Of a stretch of DNA of 64,000 nt, positions 11,907 through 25,400 are shown in pieces (position 1 is the first letter of the stretch; each line of letters begins with the position of its first letter). The position numbers and the translations under genes were made by a program. The notes under the pieces are model-generated. The model had not been told where the DNA came from. It did no database searches and worked only from the letters and a program-made list of their open reading frames with translations. The stretch covers positions 18,512,831-18,576,830 of the forward strand of contig NC_067167.1 of the NCBI RefSeq assembly GCF_903995435.1. The letters are read 5' to 3'. The DNA comes from Acomys russatus (taxonomy: Eukaryota > Chordata > Mammalia > Rodentia > Muridae).

Positions 11907-13811
11907 CAGAGATTGGGCTGCCTCTACTAGGATTAAAGGCTACCGTGTTACTCCTTTTATCCTTCAATTTGCCATTTTCCTCCCATGTAAAACCGTCCTT
12001 TTCCCACCTTTCTCCACACTGAATTTCTGATTCTTGTTATTTTTAAGTCATATACATGTAAATGCTAACCTTATGGTCAAGAATCTGTGTCTCTGCAGTA
12101 TAAGGTAATGGATGTTGTAGCCCATCTGTGTTTTCCTCACTTCATAACTTCTGGAGTTTCTTCAGAATGTAGTGTATTTTATTGTGTTCTTATGTAAGAT
12201 GAAGAATTATCTATTAAAATTACATTTTCAACATATAAGAGCTTTTGGTGACTGGTAACTGGATCCTTCCAAATAAATGTAGTTTGTTAACAAATGTTAA
12301 GTTTAGAATAAGATTGCTAATGGCCCTACCTGATACTATAAATTTAAAAACTGACCGCAGTTGACAATTCTTGGCCTGAGGGCATCTTTGGCTGTGGCTA
12401 AGAAAGTTCTCTCTCATTTTAAAAATCAAACTTCACAGGACTTGAAGTCATTAACCATTGTCAGCATCACTTCCTGAGAGCCAGTACTGCTCTTGCCTAT
12501 AGCTGGTGACCATACAGTGCCTGAGTGTGCACTGAGGTCTTAGAAGGTTTTCTCGTTTTACATTATGGTTTCCTAATTTCATGGCCTCGCATTTTCTTTG
12601 GAAATTTTAATGAGACTTGCCCTCTCAGCCAATTGGAAGAAGCATACATATGCCTGGACTTCTAAAGTCTTTCAGGAAGCAACAGGTCAAGGTGGAGGTT
12701 GAATCCAGGCAACTATGTCTGGCTCTGGGCCTATTTTCCTTGTCTAACACTAAATGATCCATAAAAAGCAATTTAAGTTACATGACAGTGTTTCAGAATC
12801 TCGGGATAAATGTCACACAAAAACCGCTTCTAACATTTGAAAGATAGGAAGATGTATCACTAGTAGATTGACACACCACAGTGTTCGGTGCCTACCTACT
12901 GGTGGGAACTGAGTAGCTGTCACCCAAGGATGGACATGTTATGTCATTCTCTTTTTCTGTTCATATTAACATTTTGCCTGCTGCTGGTTGGGGATATAGA
13001 TGTGAATAAATAGCCTGGGCCTTTCCCTTGAAGGGATAGTTTAGGCATGGGACACAACACAATAGTTGCAGCTCTTGTCCTGGAAAAAGGAAGTGCTTTG
13101 AAAGGCTGATCCTCTGGACCCAAGGCAAACACCTTCAACCTCCAGAAAGCTAATGCAGAGAGAGCTCAGGGAGAGAGGAAATCTAACATCTCCCCAAATG
13201 GAATCGTGAAATCAGTTCTGAAGCCCTAGGGTGTCAATTTGATTTTGTTCTGTTTTCTCTATTTTGCTGTGATTCATTTCCACTCTGAGACTAGTTATCC
13301 TTGGTTCTCTCAGCTCTTGGGCCTTCTCTATATAGTGCTGAAACCTTAAACTAGACCAAGAATACACATGTAAGAAAGTTCAGTGCAAATCCGTGTATTA
13401 AAACCACATGGATGCTGTGGTTAGGGTTTCTCTAGAGGGTGAGGAAGGCCATCTGGTGGAAGAGTACGCCTTGTCAGCCATAGGACAGTAGGTTGGCTTT
13501 GCTTCTCTGATGGTTTAGGAATGTTCTTCTGCCTACTCCTAACTACATGTTTTTATTACTGCAGTGGCAAAGTTTTAAGACTACAACATAGGAAAGCTGT
13601 CCACATAAAAAAATTACAAAATGAGATGAAAAAATCGGGTACCTAACTCCCTATTCCATAAGAAATATGTAATATTTCATTGGAATGTATCCTGCGGCTG
13701 GGAGCAACATTTTGTTTAGCTTTGAAGCATGCTGCCTCTTAAGGAACTATATCAGGGTTTATATTTTAAGCAACAAAAGGAAAGTGTTGAATGTAATTTT
13801 AAAGAAGTATA

Positions 13812-13817
13812 AATAAA
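13812..13817 (+). terminator. UBE2N: UBE2N distal polyadenylation signal candidate (AATAAA)
   Basis: AATAAA within TATAAATAAAAATCTG, followed about 25 nt later by TTGTCTTGTTTCC. It marks the end of the SINE-poor block that starts at the UBE2N stop, which is why it is proposed as the distal end. Confidence 0.45.
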
Positions 13818-14142
13818 AATCTGTACCAACTGGATATAAGTTGTCTTGTTTCCTTGACTCTGTACTCAGCTCTACAGTGTCTTCCATTTTATCACTGAGG
13901 CTGGGATATTAGGACAGTATTTGTTCTCAAAAAATCCTTTCCCTTCACGCTTTGGGCCTCACAGGATTGAGCCCAGGACCTTTCTTGTATATATTAGGCG
14001 AACAAAGAAATTTTAGGAACCTCTGTGTAAATTAAGTGCCTAAGGGGTTTCTGACCGCATGTTGAAACTGCTGTCAGCAGTTATAGCTATATAGGCATAA
14101 GTAATTAGGCAATTGGCAATTTAATCCAGTATGACTGAAACT

Positions 14143-15003
14143 TGTTTTTTGAGATGGTTTCACTATGTAACCATGGCTATCCTGAAATTCTAGCCTGCCT
14201 CTTGAGTGCTGGGATTAAAGGCATGCTGCCTGGCTCTGAATTTGTATTTTAAGATAGGCCCTCTACCTAGCTGTGCTGGAATTCACCTTGTAGGATTAAA
14301 GGTGGCTTTTGGCTCATAGGGGACTTTGCAGGTGTGCACGTTTGGGGAGGCCAAAAAACTTTAGGTTTTATCCACTGGCTTAGGGCTTAAAGGTTAGGCC
14401 AGGGTGGCAGGCCCATGAGCCCCTAAATCCTGGGATTATTACTTCCTGGTATGTATATGTGAGTACAGGTGCCTACCACAGAGGCCAAACTCTACAGGCA
14501 GTTTTGAGACAGGGTCTTTTTATGTAGTCCTGGCTACTTGACTCAAGAGCTCTTCCCTTCTACACCCAGCCCTTTAAGTTTGGAAATCCTAGTTTTAAAA
14601 ATGGAAATTATAGTTAAGGGATGTATACAAAGGATTTTCCCCCCTTTTATTAAAATATGAAACCTGATTGGCAACACTTTATGGTAAATAGCTCCTTTTA
14701 ATTCACTAATCCCAGTTTGTCATAAATGAAATGCAGGAGGGCTGTCTTTGACACTGAATGTTTTGCTGTAGAGTGCCAGGCAGGGCATTCCATGGCACTG
14801 TACAGTGACCAATAGATTCCATTCAGCCAAGGCACGACATTGCCTCGGTGTAGATCTCTCTCTCTGTGTGTGTGTAAAGTGTGTGCGGTTGTTTACAGAG
14901 GCCAGAAGAGAGTATTAGAGCTGGAGTTACAAGATACTATGAGTCTCTCTTGCAGGTGCTGGAAACCAAAGGCATCGTTGAGAGCGGCAAGTGCTCTTAA
15001 CAC
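14143..15003 (-). mobile_element. Old antisense SINE remnants in the gap between the two genes
   Basis: 14143-14237 is a shortened B1 (GAGTGCTGGGATTAAAGGCA). Further B1-like scraps lie at 14260-14560. 14850-15003 is a B3-like copy (GAGCTGGAGTTACAAGATAC, AGTGCTCTTAAC). Nothing else is seen between the two poly(A) sites. Confidence 0.7.
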
Positions 15004-15104
15004 CCCCATCCTCCCTCTCGGCACATTCCTTATCCTAAATTTTGGAAAGCTGATTAACTTTGAAAACAGGCTCTGTTTATGCTAAAAATAACCCCACACA
15101 GACT

Positions 15105-17523
15105 TTGTTTCCATTTTTATTCCATGTTTCCAAATGTAAAAAAGTCAAGATTCTTACAACAGTTTGGGTACGACCATCTCAATAAATCCATGCAAAGTCG
15201 TTCTTGTGCAGTAACTGCTTCTTTCACCTTTTCTGCTTCATACATTGTGATTGACAAAAACCTGGATGGCATGTGCTTGGTGGAAAATGCCATTTCTTTA
15301 CAAAAACACACAGGGCAGTTTCTACTTTTCTGCAAGGCATTTTCCTCCTCCCACCCCAAGGAGGCACATGGAACTGAAGAATTGAGCTGCCCAATTGTAT
15401 TCGGCTGCTCCACAGACAAGCACACATAACAGTCTCAGCGCTGCAGGCTGCAGGGGGCTGAGATGGTAGACATCATCTAAGAGAACTGAATTGCCTTAGG
15501 TCTTCTCTATAATCTTGCAAATCTGGGTTCTAGAATAATGAGGAACCCTCAGGTGAAATTTAAGCGAAGCTGCATTCATTTGCACTCTGTAGAGACTTGG
15601 CTAGTTGCATAGACTAAAGACGGTTTGCTAAATGGCACGGAAGAAAATCCTGACCCAGGTGATCTGACTTAGTCCAAATGCTTCTGACCAAGGAAATTAT
15701 ACAACAATATTTATAGGCTGACTTTTAAAGAGATGGTTGACATTAATACTGTACATATTTTACATGGCAATACACAGTCCAGAGTCTATAAAATAAGCTC
15801 ATGCATTATTACCTCTGAGAATATCTTGTACATACAAACTCCACACGCTTGTGATGGCTTATTAGCTGGAAGCAGTATTCTATACAAAACAGTCCAGTTT
15901 GTCCGTTGTGTTTAGTAGTAGAGAAATTGCAGGGCTTTGTGAGGGGGGAAAAAAGTATTGGCAAATGATAGAAAATGTCTGTGGGTTTTAAAATGTTTCT
16001 TTTATAAAAAAAAAAAAAAAAACCCAAAATACTCAGAATATATGACCTCTGTACAAAGAAAAATATAAAAGGTCTGGATGGTCGTGTTTGATTACATAAT
16101 TCAGAATGAGCGCTACTGGCTGAGTCCTACTGTACTCACTTTGACAGCATTCATTTGTAAACTAGTGTTCTGGGTTTTTTTTTTTTTAAGTCCTGCTGAG
16201 TTTGTGGCACAAGATTTCCTTTTTTCTAACTGCCCCCCCATCCCCGTTTTCCTCCCATGTAAGGACTGTTTTCAGCAGGACTGCATTCTAAAGGTTAAGT
16301 TACAGAACAAATGCCATATCTATGCTCTCCTGGTTTATGCTTGCCAGTTAGAATATTTACAAGAGGCTAACAATGGTTACATAAAGATCTTTTCCTCTTC
16401 CCCTCCCCCTTCACTTCTGACCTCATGGAGGAAGTACAGGAGTTTTAGACTACGTACTTTTTCATGGGATGGCCAATTTTAAGTGAGTGTGGAAGACAAT
16501 ATACAATCATATGGCTCATATGTTCTAGTTCCCCCACAACTGTGTGGTAAACCACTTACTCAAGACAATGGGAGATGTTCAACTATGCCCTAGTAGCTGT
16601 CTTCCGCCATTTTATTTAGTGTGATGCAGCCATCAGAGCCTGGCATTGAAGGGTAGATTCTAATCCTGTTGTAAGCAATGTTGTCTGTAAATCATCAGAA
16701 ACTGAAAAGTGCAATTTAAGAGCAATCTCCAGAGGGAAATGTTGCCCTGATATATTTATTCTATGTTAAAGGGGTCATAAAGGGAACAGGCAACGGAGCA
16801 TGCGAAATAAATTCCTATAGACAGTTTTCAGGAGGAGAGGTGCTAAACCACATGCAAGTTGCTGACAGCATTTCCCTAAAACTGATGACCTCTCTGTACT
16901 TCTTATTGAACTGCTGCTGTGGTACAGGGAAGAAATCCTAGTAGGTTGACAGTGACTAATACTGGCTGCTAACATTAGACAACTTCTTGGAAATAGTGAA
17001 CTGAAGTGCTTTGCCAAAGGCAACTGTACCATACAAAAACAGCCCAAATCTGCAGTTTACAACCCTCTAACACAAATTTTGGGGTGGATATATTTCTTTA
17101 AATACTAAGAATATATTTTCATTAATTCTCAACACTATTGGTAACTATTTGACACTAAGAAAAAAAATTAAAGTGAAAATATACCCAACAACCAGTTTGT
17201 TGTGTCAAACCATAGAATGATGCAAAGTGGACAAAAGTTACAAAAAGGGGAAGTTATTTAAAAAAAAAAAGAAAAGAAAAAGAAAAATAGGGTAAGGTTA
17301 CAATTAAGGCTTTAAAAAATTCCACATGGCTTTGGCGTCTTAAAATACTTTTGCTATTTTGTTGTTTATTTTAAAAGACTTGAAAGCATCTGAAATACAT
17401 GCAAATTATTTGAAATCCCTGCATGGCAAATTCAGAGTTTGCCGGCAGCAGTCAGGCGTGTTACAAGAAAAGTAAAAAAGCCTCTCTGTGACATGACACG
17501 GTGGGGGAGGGGTCCCCAACTCT
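15105..17523 (-). other. NUDT4: NUDT4 3' untranslated region
   Basis: About 2.4 kb of SINE-free sequence continues from the stop codon to a poly(A) signal at 15121-15116. The absence of repeats, in a window where SINEs occur about every 500 bases, supports it being mature mRNA. An internal AATAAA on the same strand near 16616-16611 could give a shorter isoform. Confidence 0.8.
15116..15121 (-). terminator. NUDT4: NUDT4 polyadenylation signal (AATAAA)
   Basis: On the minus strand the order is GGAATAAAAATGG, then CAAAG as a likely cleavage site near 15105, then GTCTGTGTGGGG as a GU-rich downstream element. This is a textbook arrangement. Confidence 0.8.
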
Positions 17524-17726
17524 CTATCTTATACTGGATGGCACCCCAGGGGGCTGTGCAGTAGTCACAAACAAGGCATTGTTATCTGGGAGGGATGGGG
17601 CAGTGGAATTTCCATTGGTTGGAGAACACCCCAGCTTCAGTTTTTCCAGATACTCTGCGTGGACAGGCTTATGGCACTGAAGAACTCTGATTGCATCTTC
17701 TACTTTGAACCACTCTCTCTTCCTTC
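17524..17726 (-). CDS. NUDT4: NUDT4 terminal coding exon 5
   Basis: After TTCCTCTAG the exon completes Gly and encodes RKREWFKVEDAIRVLQCHKP, then the helical C-terminal part, and ends in PSSIR with TAG at 17526-17524. The C-terminal tail (LGCSPTNGNSTAPSLPDNN) is the variable part of the family. Confidence 0.97.
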
Positions 17727-20700
17727 CTAGAGGAAGCACAACAGCAGTTATTGCAATTTGTTTTAAAAGGCATTCCCTGGGACTATACAGTGTTCCCTTA
17801 CTCCTCCAAAAACTTTACTACTTCCTAAATGACATTAAATGCTAGGGGAAATTTGTAAGATACTTCAGATGTGGAGATACACACTCATCTTCCCCTCTCA
17901 AAGGAGTAACCAAAAAAAAAAAAAAAAAAAAAATCAGTTAAGATGGGCTGGGGCATGATGGCCCACGCCTTTAATCCTAGCACTGGGGAGGCAGAGGCCG
18001 GTGGGTTGATGTAAGTTCAAGGTCAGCCTGGTCTGCAGAATAAGTCCCAGGACAGCCAGGGCTATACAGAGAAGCCCTGTCTTGAAAAACCAAAAAGCTA
18101 AGATGGAGTTGTGAAAATGCGGGAGGTAACTGGGCAAAGGATCAGGCGCTCACCTATGTTAACAGAGTCTTCCCAGTCTTCCAGTATTTCAGTGACTGTC
18201 AGGACATAAACGTATGTCCTGTGCTTCCGGTCTTGATTCTGCTTGAATATTAAAGAAAGACATTTTAATTCGCAGTTCTGGCACAGTGATCAGCACATCC
18301 CATTTCCAGTGCATGACCATGCAGTCAAGAAGTCCAGGCACTAGTCGGTGTATAAAGAGACAGAAATTTAAAAATTGGGGTTGGGGCTGGAGAGATGGAG
18401 AGGTTAAGAGCACTGTCTGCTCTTCCTAGAGGGCCTGAGTTCAATTCCCAGCAACTTCATGGTGGCTCACAACTATCTATAATAAGGTCTGATGTCCTTT
18501 TCTGGCAGGCAGGCACACATGCAGACAACATTATTTGCATAATAAATAAATCTTAAGAAAACTAATGTGAATTAAGTATTTAAAACTTTAAAATAAATAA
18601 ATATTGAGGTTGTCCAGATAGCTCAGCACATAAAAACACCAATGACCTAAGTTGGACCCTGGGATGGATCCAAAAGCATGCACACCCAGCTTTTGTTTAA
18701 CTGAAGAAAGTGGGCATGGTAGTTCATGGCTGAGATCAGAACTTGGAGGCAGGAAGGATCCAGTTTCAAGGCAGCCTGAAGGGTGAAGACTATTTCAAAA
18801 GGCCCAAACTAGCTCAGGTGTGGGGTGCGCATCAGGAGCCTCTACCCTGAGGAGGTGGAGGCGGCTGCATCTCAGCGTGAAGCCGGATCAGAATCAGGAA
18901 CAGGAGTGGCGCTGCACTGCCAACAGGAGGATTGCTAAAATATGAAACTTCATGTTTTAATTTATGTATACCCAACTTCATTTTGATAAAGAAAACCTTA
19001 CGATCTGAGTGGAATGTAAATAGAACCATAAACCGTCACTTTTGTTTTTGCGCCTGCAGTCAATGCCTTTACTGCCCTAAACTCAAGTACTGAAACCACT
19101 GATGTGAAGTGGAGCTGTTCTAATGTGCTGTCACACTTTCTAAAGGGAGAAGAATATTTTCTGTTAAATAGTGTGCTGTTTCCTTAAACATTAAGTTTTA
19201 GTTACAGCTTTTCTTCAAAAAAATTGTTTCTCCGTTTAACCAGGAGGTGGCGCTATGTAACTGTGTTAGAACCAGTGCTACAGATAGCAATTTTGAATAA
19301 TACCTTAAGATTTAAAATTTCTTTATTTTATGTGCGTGCCTGTGTGAAGGTGTCAGATTGCCTGGAACTGGATTACAGTTATAAGCTGTCATGTGAGTGC
19401 TGAAAATTGAACCTGGTCCTCTGGAAGAGCAAGCAGTTACTCTTAACCTGAGCTAGCCAGTGCATACCTTTAATCCCAGCATGCAGGAGTTCAAGGCCAG
19501 CCTGATCTACAAAGTTGAGTCCAGGACAGTCAAGGTCACACATAGAAACCCTGTCTTGAAAAAGACTGAAATAACTCTTAAATTGATGAAGTCCCTGTGT
19601 TTCTGGCATACCATGTATCTATGTTTGAGAATATAATGCAATGCTGGATGGGCTGTAGATCCTAGCACCCCCCCCCCTTATAGCATTTATTCCTTGTACC
19701 TGAATTTTCTATCTTCCGGCCCTTCAAGTCATTCTGTGGGTTGTCCAGTGTCGCGTGCTGACCCAGACAGAACCCAGAGTGGCCCCCAAACCTTAGGGAT
19801 TGTTCGGGATACTGCCTATGCCTCGGTGCACACTGAATCCTTTTTTTATTCTGTTCTCTTTTTTTTGAGGCAGGTTTCTCTGTGTAGCAGAGCCCTGGCA
19901 GTCCTGGACTCTTTGTAGACCAGACTTGCCTCACACTGAATCCTGAGGGGTCTTTCTGTGTCGGCTGCACTGTGGTCAGACACAGGGAACCACGGAAATG
20001 ACAGGTGTACAAACCGGAGGTAAGCCCCCTACTCCGCACCACTGACTTGCCCAGAGAGGTGAGGGGAAACTGGTTCAGGCTGCTTAGGGGAGAATCATGG
20101 AATCTAGGTCAGTGCAGTGAGGGATAATTTTGTAACTCACCTCAAATACTCCCAGGAGTCTGCCTAATTTTCCTTTGACGCCAGCCTATTTAAAAAAAAG
20201 TGGTAAGTAAAATACTTATCTTTCATAATAATTACATTTATATGCTATATTTTTGAATTTTTGAATTTAAACAGTTCATATTTTCCCTAGCAAGTTATTG
20301 CATAATTGTATAGTTTCTTGGCTGTAGCTCTGACCTGCTATAGAATAACTGATCATTTCATACACAAACCCTGATTGGATTGATTGGATGCATTTTCTTT
20401 AGAGATGACATGGGGTGATAAAAATCAGCCTTAACAATTTTAATGAAAACAAACTTCTTTCACTTCAGAGTCCTAATTCCTCGTTCTTATTGTTACAGCA
20501 ACTAACAGTGAGCAACTAGTGAGCTTCTTGTTTGTGGGCTAAGGATCACTTCCCTCAGAAGCCCTTCGATAAGACTCTTGAAGCCTGGCTGGACTCTTGA
20601 AGCCTGGCTGGTTGTGGTGGCGCACGCCTTTGATCCCAGCACTTGGGAGGCAGAGGCGGATTACTGTGAGCTGGAGGCCAGCCTGGTCTACAAAGTCCAA

Positions 20701-22403
20701 GACAGCCACCAAGGCTACACAGGGAGACCCTGTCTTGAAAAACAACAAAAGACTGAAACCTTTCCTATTGTACCTCAAAGCCCAAAGGAAGGGTACAGGC
20801 ACACACTTCCCACTTGTACCTTACATGGTCTTCCTGTGAGTAAAACAAATTCTGTTCTCTGGGGAAGGGACAGGCAGGCCACCTGTGATTCTGTGCATGA
20901 AGGTGACACATTTTATTGAATTTTAAGACACTTAGTTTGAAATTTATAGTACAAAATGTCTGTGCTCAATACAACACTGATGGAGGTCTCCGGCAAGGCC
21001 ATGTTACACACTGATCATTAGTCCACAGTGAAATGGCATGTTACTACAATTCTAGGGTCACATTCACTTTAGCTATTTACCATGTAAAAACCAAAACAAA
21101 TGCCTCTTATACTTAATAAACATTGCTGGAGGGGACAAAACACTTCTGTGACTGGCCCTCTTGGCTTTCCTCAGGATCATCTGGAAAAAAGCCAGAAGAG
21201 CCTCCTGTCTAGGCCCTCAACAGTGCACAACAGGAGACCAGCATTCTCACCTCCTCATACACTTCTCTCACAGCTGCACCGCCAGGCTCCTCCTCTGGCT
21301 CCATCCCTCCTCCTGGGACAATCCACTGGTCTGGGTACCGACTGCTACTCACCAACAACACCTGCAGGACCCAGAGAAGCATGTAAGAAGCACTAAGGCA
21401 CAGCATAACAGTTTTCAAGGCTGTAACTGGATTCTAGATTAACTGACTTTTAAATGTCACTGACAGTATTAAGGGAACACAGCAAGTTACAGACTATGGG
21501 GGAAGATAACACTCAGTCATGTCACTAAGCCATGCTGCACCTGTGAACTCATTTATAGGTGGGGGAGGTCACAGACAGGGACTCACAGTGTAGCTATGTA
21601 AGCCAGGCTAGCCTAGAACTCAGACCCCTTTGGGATCACATAATCTACCAGATTTAAGAAGTACAGCTTTCTAGTTCTTAGACAAGTTTGTTAACCCTAC
21701 AATTGGATACACGGAGGTCGGTGGTCAGTTATTTGGAGGTGGGTGTGTCACACATACCTGTGGCGTGGATGCCCATGCATGACTGTAGAGACTGGATTTT
21801 GGGTGGGGCCCTCATCACTACCTATATTTTTTTGAGACAGAGTCTCTCACTGAACCAAGAGCTCAACTTTTGGCTATATGGGATGGCCAACTAGCCCCTG
21901 AGATCCTCCTGCCTCTCTATTTCCCCTACCCCAAGGTTGGAGTCACACTCAGCTTTCACATGGGTGCTAGAGACCCAAAGGCAGGCCTTCCAAACTACAG
22001 GACAAGTGCTTTGCCCGCTGACTCACTTCCCCAGCTCCACACAGTCAGTTGCTCTTGAGCTATAGAACCTTTGACTCTTCCAACTAAGGCCACATGGCTG
22101 CAGGCTGGCCACCCTGCTTACCCATAATATGTAAGAGTTCTTGAAGCCAGCAAGCACTATGCGAAAGGACGGGGAAATGCATGAACAGGCACCAGCTGGG
22201 CAAATGATTTATTATGCTAACAGGTGGAAAGAGGCGCCTGCAGAGGTCAGCAAGCTGTCGGCTTGCAGACTAGAACAAGGCTGGCAAACTATGTATAGTA
22301 TCAAAACTTGGTATGCAGTACAGGCTAGCTTTGAACACGCTCCTCTGGCTCTTGAATGCTAGGGATTCTATGATATGTCTGTGTCTGTCTGTCTCTGTCA
22401 TTG

Positions 22404-22457
<54 letters not shown>

Positions 22458-25400
22458 TTTGGTTTTTTTGAGAGGGGTTTCTGTGTAGCCCTGGCTGCCC
22501 TGCACTCACTTTATAGACCAGGCTGGTCTCGAACTCACAGAGCTCTGCCTGCCTCTGTTGGAATAAAAGGCCACCGTGCAGGCTGGAAGGATGGCTCAGA
22601 GGTTCAGAGCACTGGCTGTTCTTTCAAAGATCCTGAGTTCAATTCCCAGCAACCACCCAGTGGCTCACAACCATCTATAATGATAGCTGGTGCCCTCTTC
22701 TGGTGTGCATGTGTACATGTAAGCAGAACACTGTACAAATAATAAATAAATACATCTCTAAAGGCCACCATGCCTACCCCGTTTACATATTTTTAAACTA
22801 TATAATATTTAGATTTCAGTGCTCACAGACAACTTTATAGTCTAGTTACTTTTGCTCACTTTCGCATAGTTTTCAGTTACTGAAAACAAAGACCTGAAAG
22901 GCTGCAAAGCCTATTTATAGGTTTCTGATCAAGGATAGCATTAAGCCCAATGTATTAAAAACCAAACCAAACAAATAACAAAAGCCAAAAACAACCAAGA
23001 ATAAAACGCCCTCACCACAAACAAGGATCTAAGATGCTAACAGTTTTCTAGCACTGAGGTAGCATTGCACAGCCATTGTGGAAAGGAAACCCTAACCATA
23101 TTCATTCATTTAGAAAGGCTGAAACAACCAAATGCTTAGGAAGGTAACAGATGTCACAGCCATCTTGAACAAAGCCGTCGCAAAACTACTGTCATGTGCT
23201 GTTTTCAATTGCACTCAAACAGGTCTCCCTGTGGGTTGGGAACACCACACTTAGAGCTTATTTTGGTAGTGTTTGGAATCAAGCGCAAGGCCTTGAGCAT
23301 GCCCGTGTCCATCCTTGTTGGGCTACCGATGGTGTGACAAAGCACTGACCAAAAACACCAGGTGGGGGTAGAAGGAGAGCAAGGGCTTATGTGGTTTATA
23401 CTTCCAGGTCATGGTTGAGAGAAGTCAGGATGGGAACTGAGCAGGAAATCACGGAGCAATCTGTGCTGCCCACTGGCTTATGCTTACCTAGTTTCTAGAA
23501 CCCAGACCCACTTGCCTGGGGGTGGTGCGCCCCCAGAGTGGGCTGGGCCTTGTCCTCCCACTTCAGCGGATCAGTCAATTAGTTACTCAACTGAGATTCC
23601 TTTTTCCCAGGTCAATCTGCTGTGTCAAGGTGACAATCATTCATCAGCAAGCACTCTATACCTGAGCTATATCCACACCACACCCCATCCCATCCTAGCA
23701 GGCGTGGGGGGAGGGGAACTAATGCCAAATTTGGATACTACCTTTTTGACAAGACAACAGCCATTGTATTTTTCTCCCTTCTGCTAGAGAAGCTACTGGT
23801 TTTCCTCCTCCCTGCGAAAGGATGGGGTCTACGTGCATATGGTGAGTGTGTTTGTGCATGAGTGTGCTGAGCTGGAGGCAGATGTCTTGTGTGTAGCTGT
23901 CTACAATTCTCACTGAACCCAGCACCCACTGTTTTTGTGGCCAGCAAGTTCCTCGGATCTGCCTGTTCTCTACCACTCCTGCACACCCAAGTCTGTGTCA
24001 CCATGCCTAGCTTTTCCTGAGGATGCTAGGAATTCAACCTACCAACTGCGAAGCTTCAGTTGACCAGTGATCCAACAACCCCTCTAAACTGCTGCTCTTG
24101 CCATAGCGGGCCTTACAGGCCATTGCTGAGCTGCCCAAATCACCCTTCTAAGACCGTGGCCAATCCAGGGAAGTACTAAACCAACATAACGGTGGTCAAG
24201 GCCTTAGTGGAAGCATTTTTGTCTTCATGAGGGTGACAACACTATGTCAGAGCTTCAAATTTAAAAGGTAATATTTACAAATAGGGCATAAGTCCATAAG
24301 TGGACACCCACCAAGGAGCAGAGTTGGGCAATCAGTACTAGGAGCCATGAGTCTGAACGTGGTGCATTGATTGGAGAATAGTGGCCTGTTAGTGTTAAAG
24401 ATCTTATCTACAAGGAAAACACTCCACTCTCAGGACTAAATATTGGCGATGCTGGCCAAGGCAGGCTATGCTGGCCACTGAGGGCTCCCTGCTTTCCTGC
24501 CTGGGAGTTGAGTCTGCTCACCAAAACTGCTTATTACCAGCTACTTCTGGCTTCACAATTCTGAAAATAGAGACAGGATGGCAGAAAAATATATATTTAA
24601 ATAACTGTAAAGACTCATTAAAAGGAGGCCATTAACTGATTGTAATAATAAAGTATATATGAGAATACTGTAAAAGGTTTGAAAAGAATTTAAAGTCTTT
24701 GTTCGAATTCACCGGTTATGGTGGCTCACATTTTTAATCCCAGCACTTGGGATGCAGAGGCAGGTGGATTGCTGTGAGTTTGAGGCCAGCGTGGTCTATA
24801 AAATGAGTCCAGGTCAGCCAGGGCTGCTACAGAGAAACCCTGCTTTTTTTTTTTTAAGGCTTTATGTTCAAATCCTACCTATAAAAAAGTGAGATGGCAA
24901 ATCCTACTTCAATAAGTTACCTAAAAAGAGGCTCACCGAGGCACGTAATCAAAGCCTTTGTATCCAGACTGACAAATGAAGGGCAGGTTCTAAAATATAT
25001 CCCATATGGCCTACAGCATGAACAACCCATGGTGCTGACCCAGTTGCCAGCTTCTTGTTCTGGTCAGAAGTAAGAGGTGACCTGGTATTATTGGCTGGAT
25101 AAAATTTTTACTCCATAATACTGTGTTAAGTGACTTCCTTGAGCTTTTAGAATGGGGCGGGCTAGTGAGTGCAGGTGGCCAGCCACTCCAAGTGAGCTAT
25201 TACTGAGTAAAGAAGCTTCAAAACCATTTGGCATTCACAATGTTTGAGCCTTAAAAAAATGAAACTCGGGGGCTGGAGAAATGGCTCAGTGGTTAAGGAC
25301 ACCGCCTGCTCTTCCAGGAGTCCTGAGTTCAATTCCCAGCAACCACATGGAGGCTCACAACCATCTATAATGTTATCTGATGCCCTCTTCTGCAGATAAA

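Larger units (their letters stand above)
10462..13830 (+). other. UBE2N: UBE2N 3' untranslated region (distal end uncertain)
   Basis: The region after the stop codon is almost free of SINEs for 3.4 kb, in contrast with its surroundings; the one SINE-like piece is near 11825-11945. Candidate poly(A) signals on this strand are AATAAA at 11004, ATTAAA at 11261 (followed by a T/GT-rich stretch), AATAAA at 11455 and AATAAA at 13812 (followed by TTGTCTTGTTTCC). Proximal and distal isoforms are both plausible. The shorter end near 11280 is as likely as the 13.83 kb end. Confidence 0.6.

Noticed and set aside
15079..15429. 116-codon + strand open frame and its 102-codon minus-strand shadow
   Set aside because: Both lie in the NUDT4 3' UTR, just above its poly(A) signal. 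There is no domain and no promoter.
22405..22455. Long CA, GT and TA runs as CRISPR-like or regulatory arrays
   Set aside because: These are simple microsatellites without spacers or direct-repeat structure; they are common in rodent genomes.
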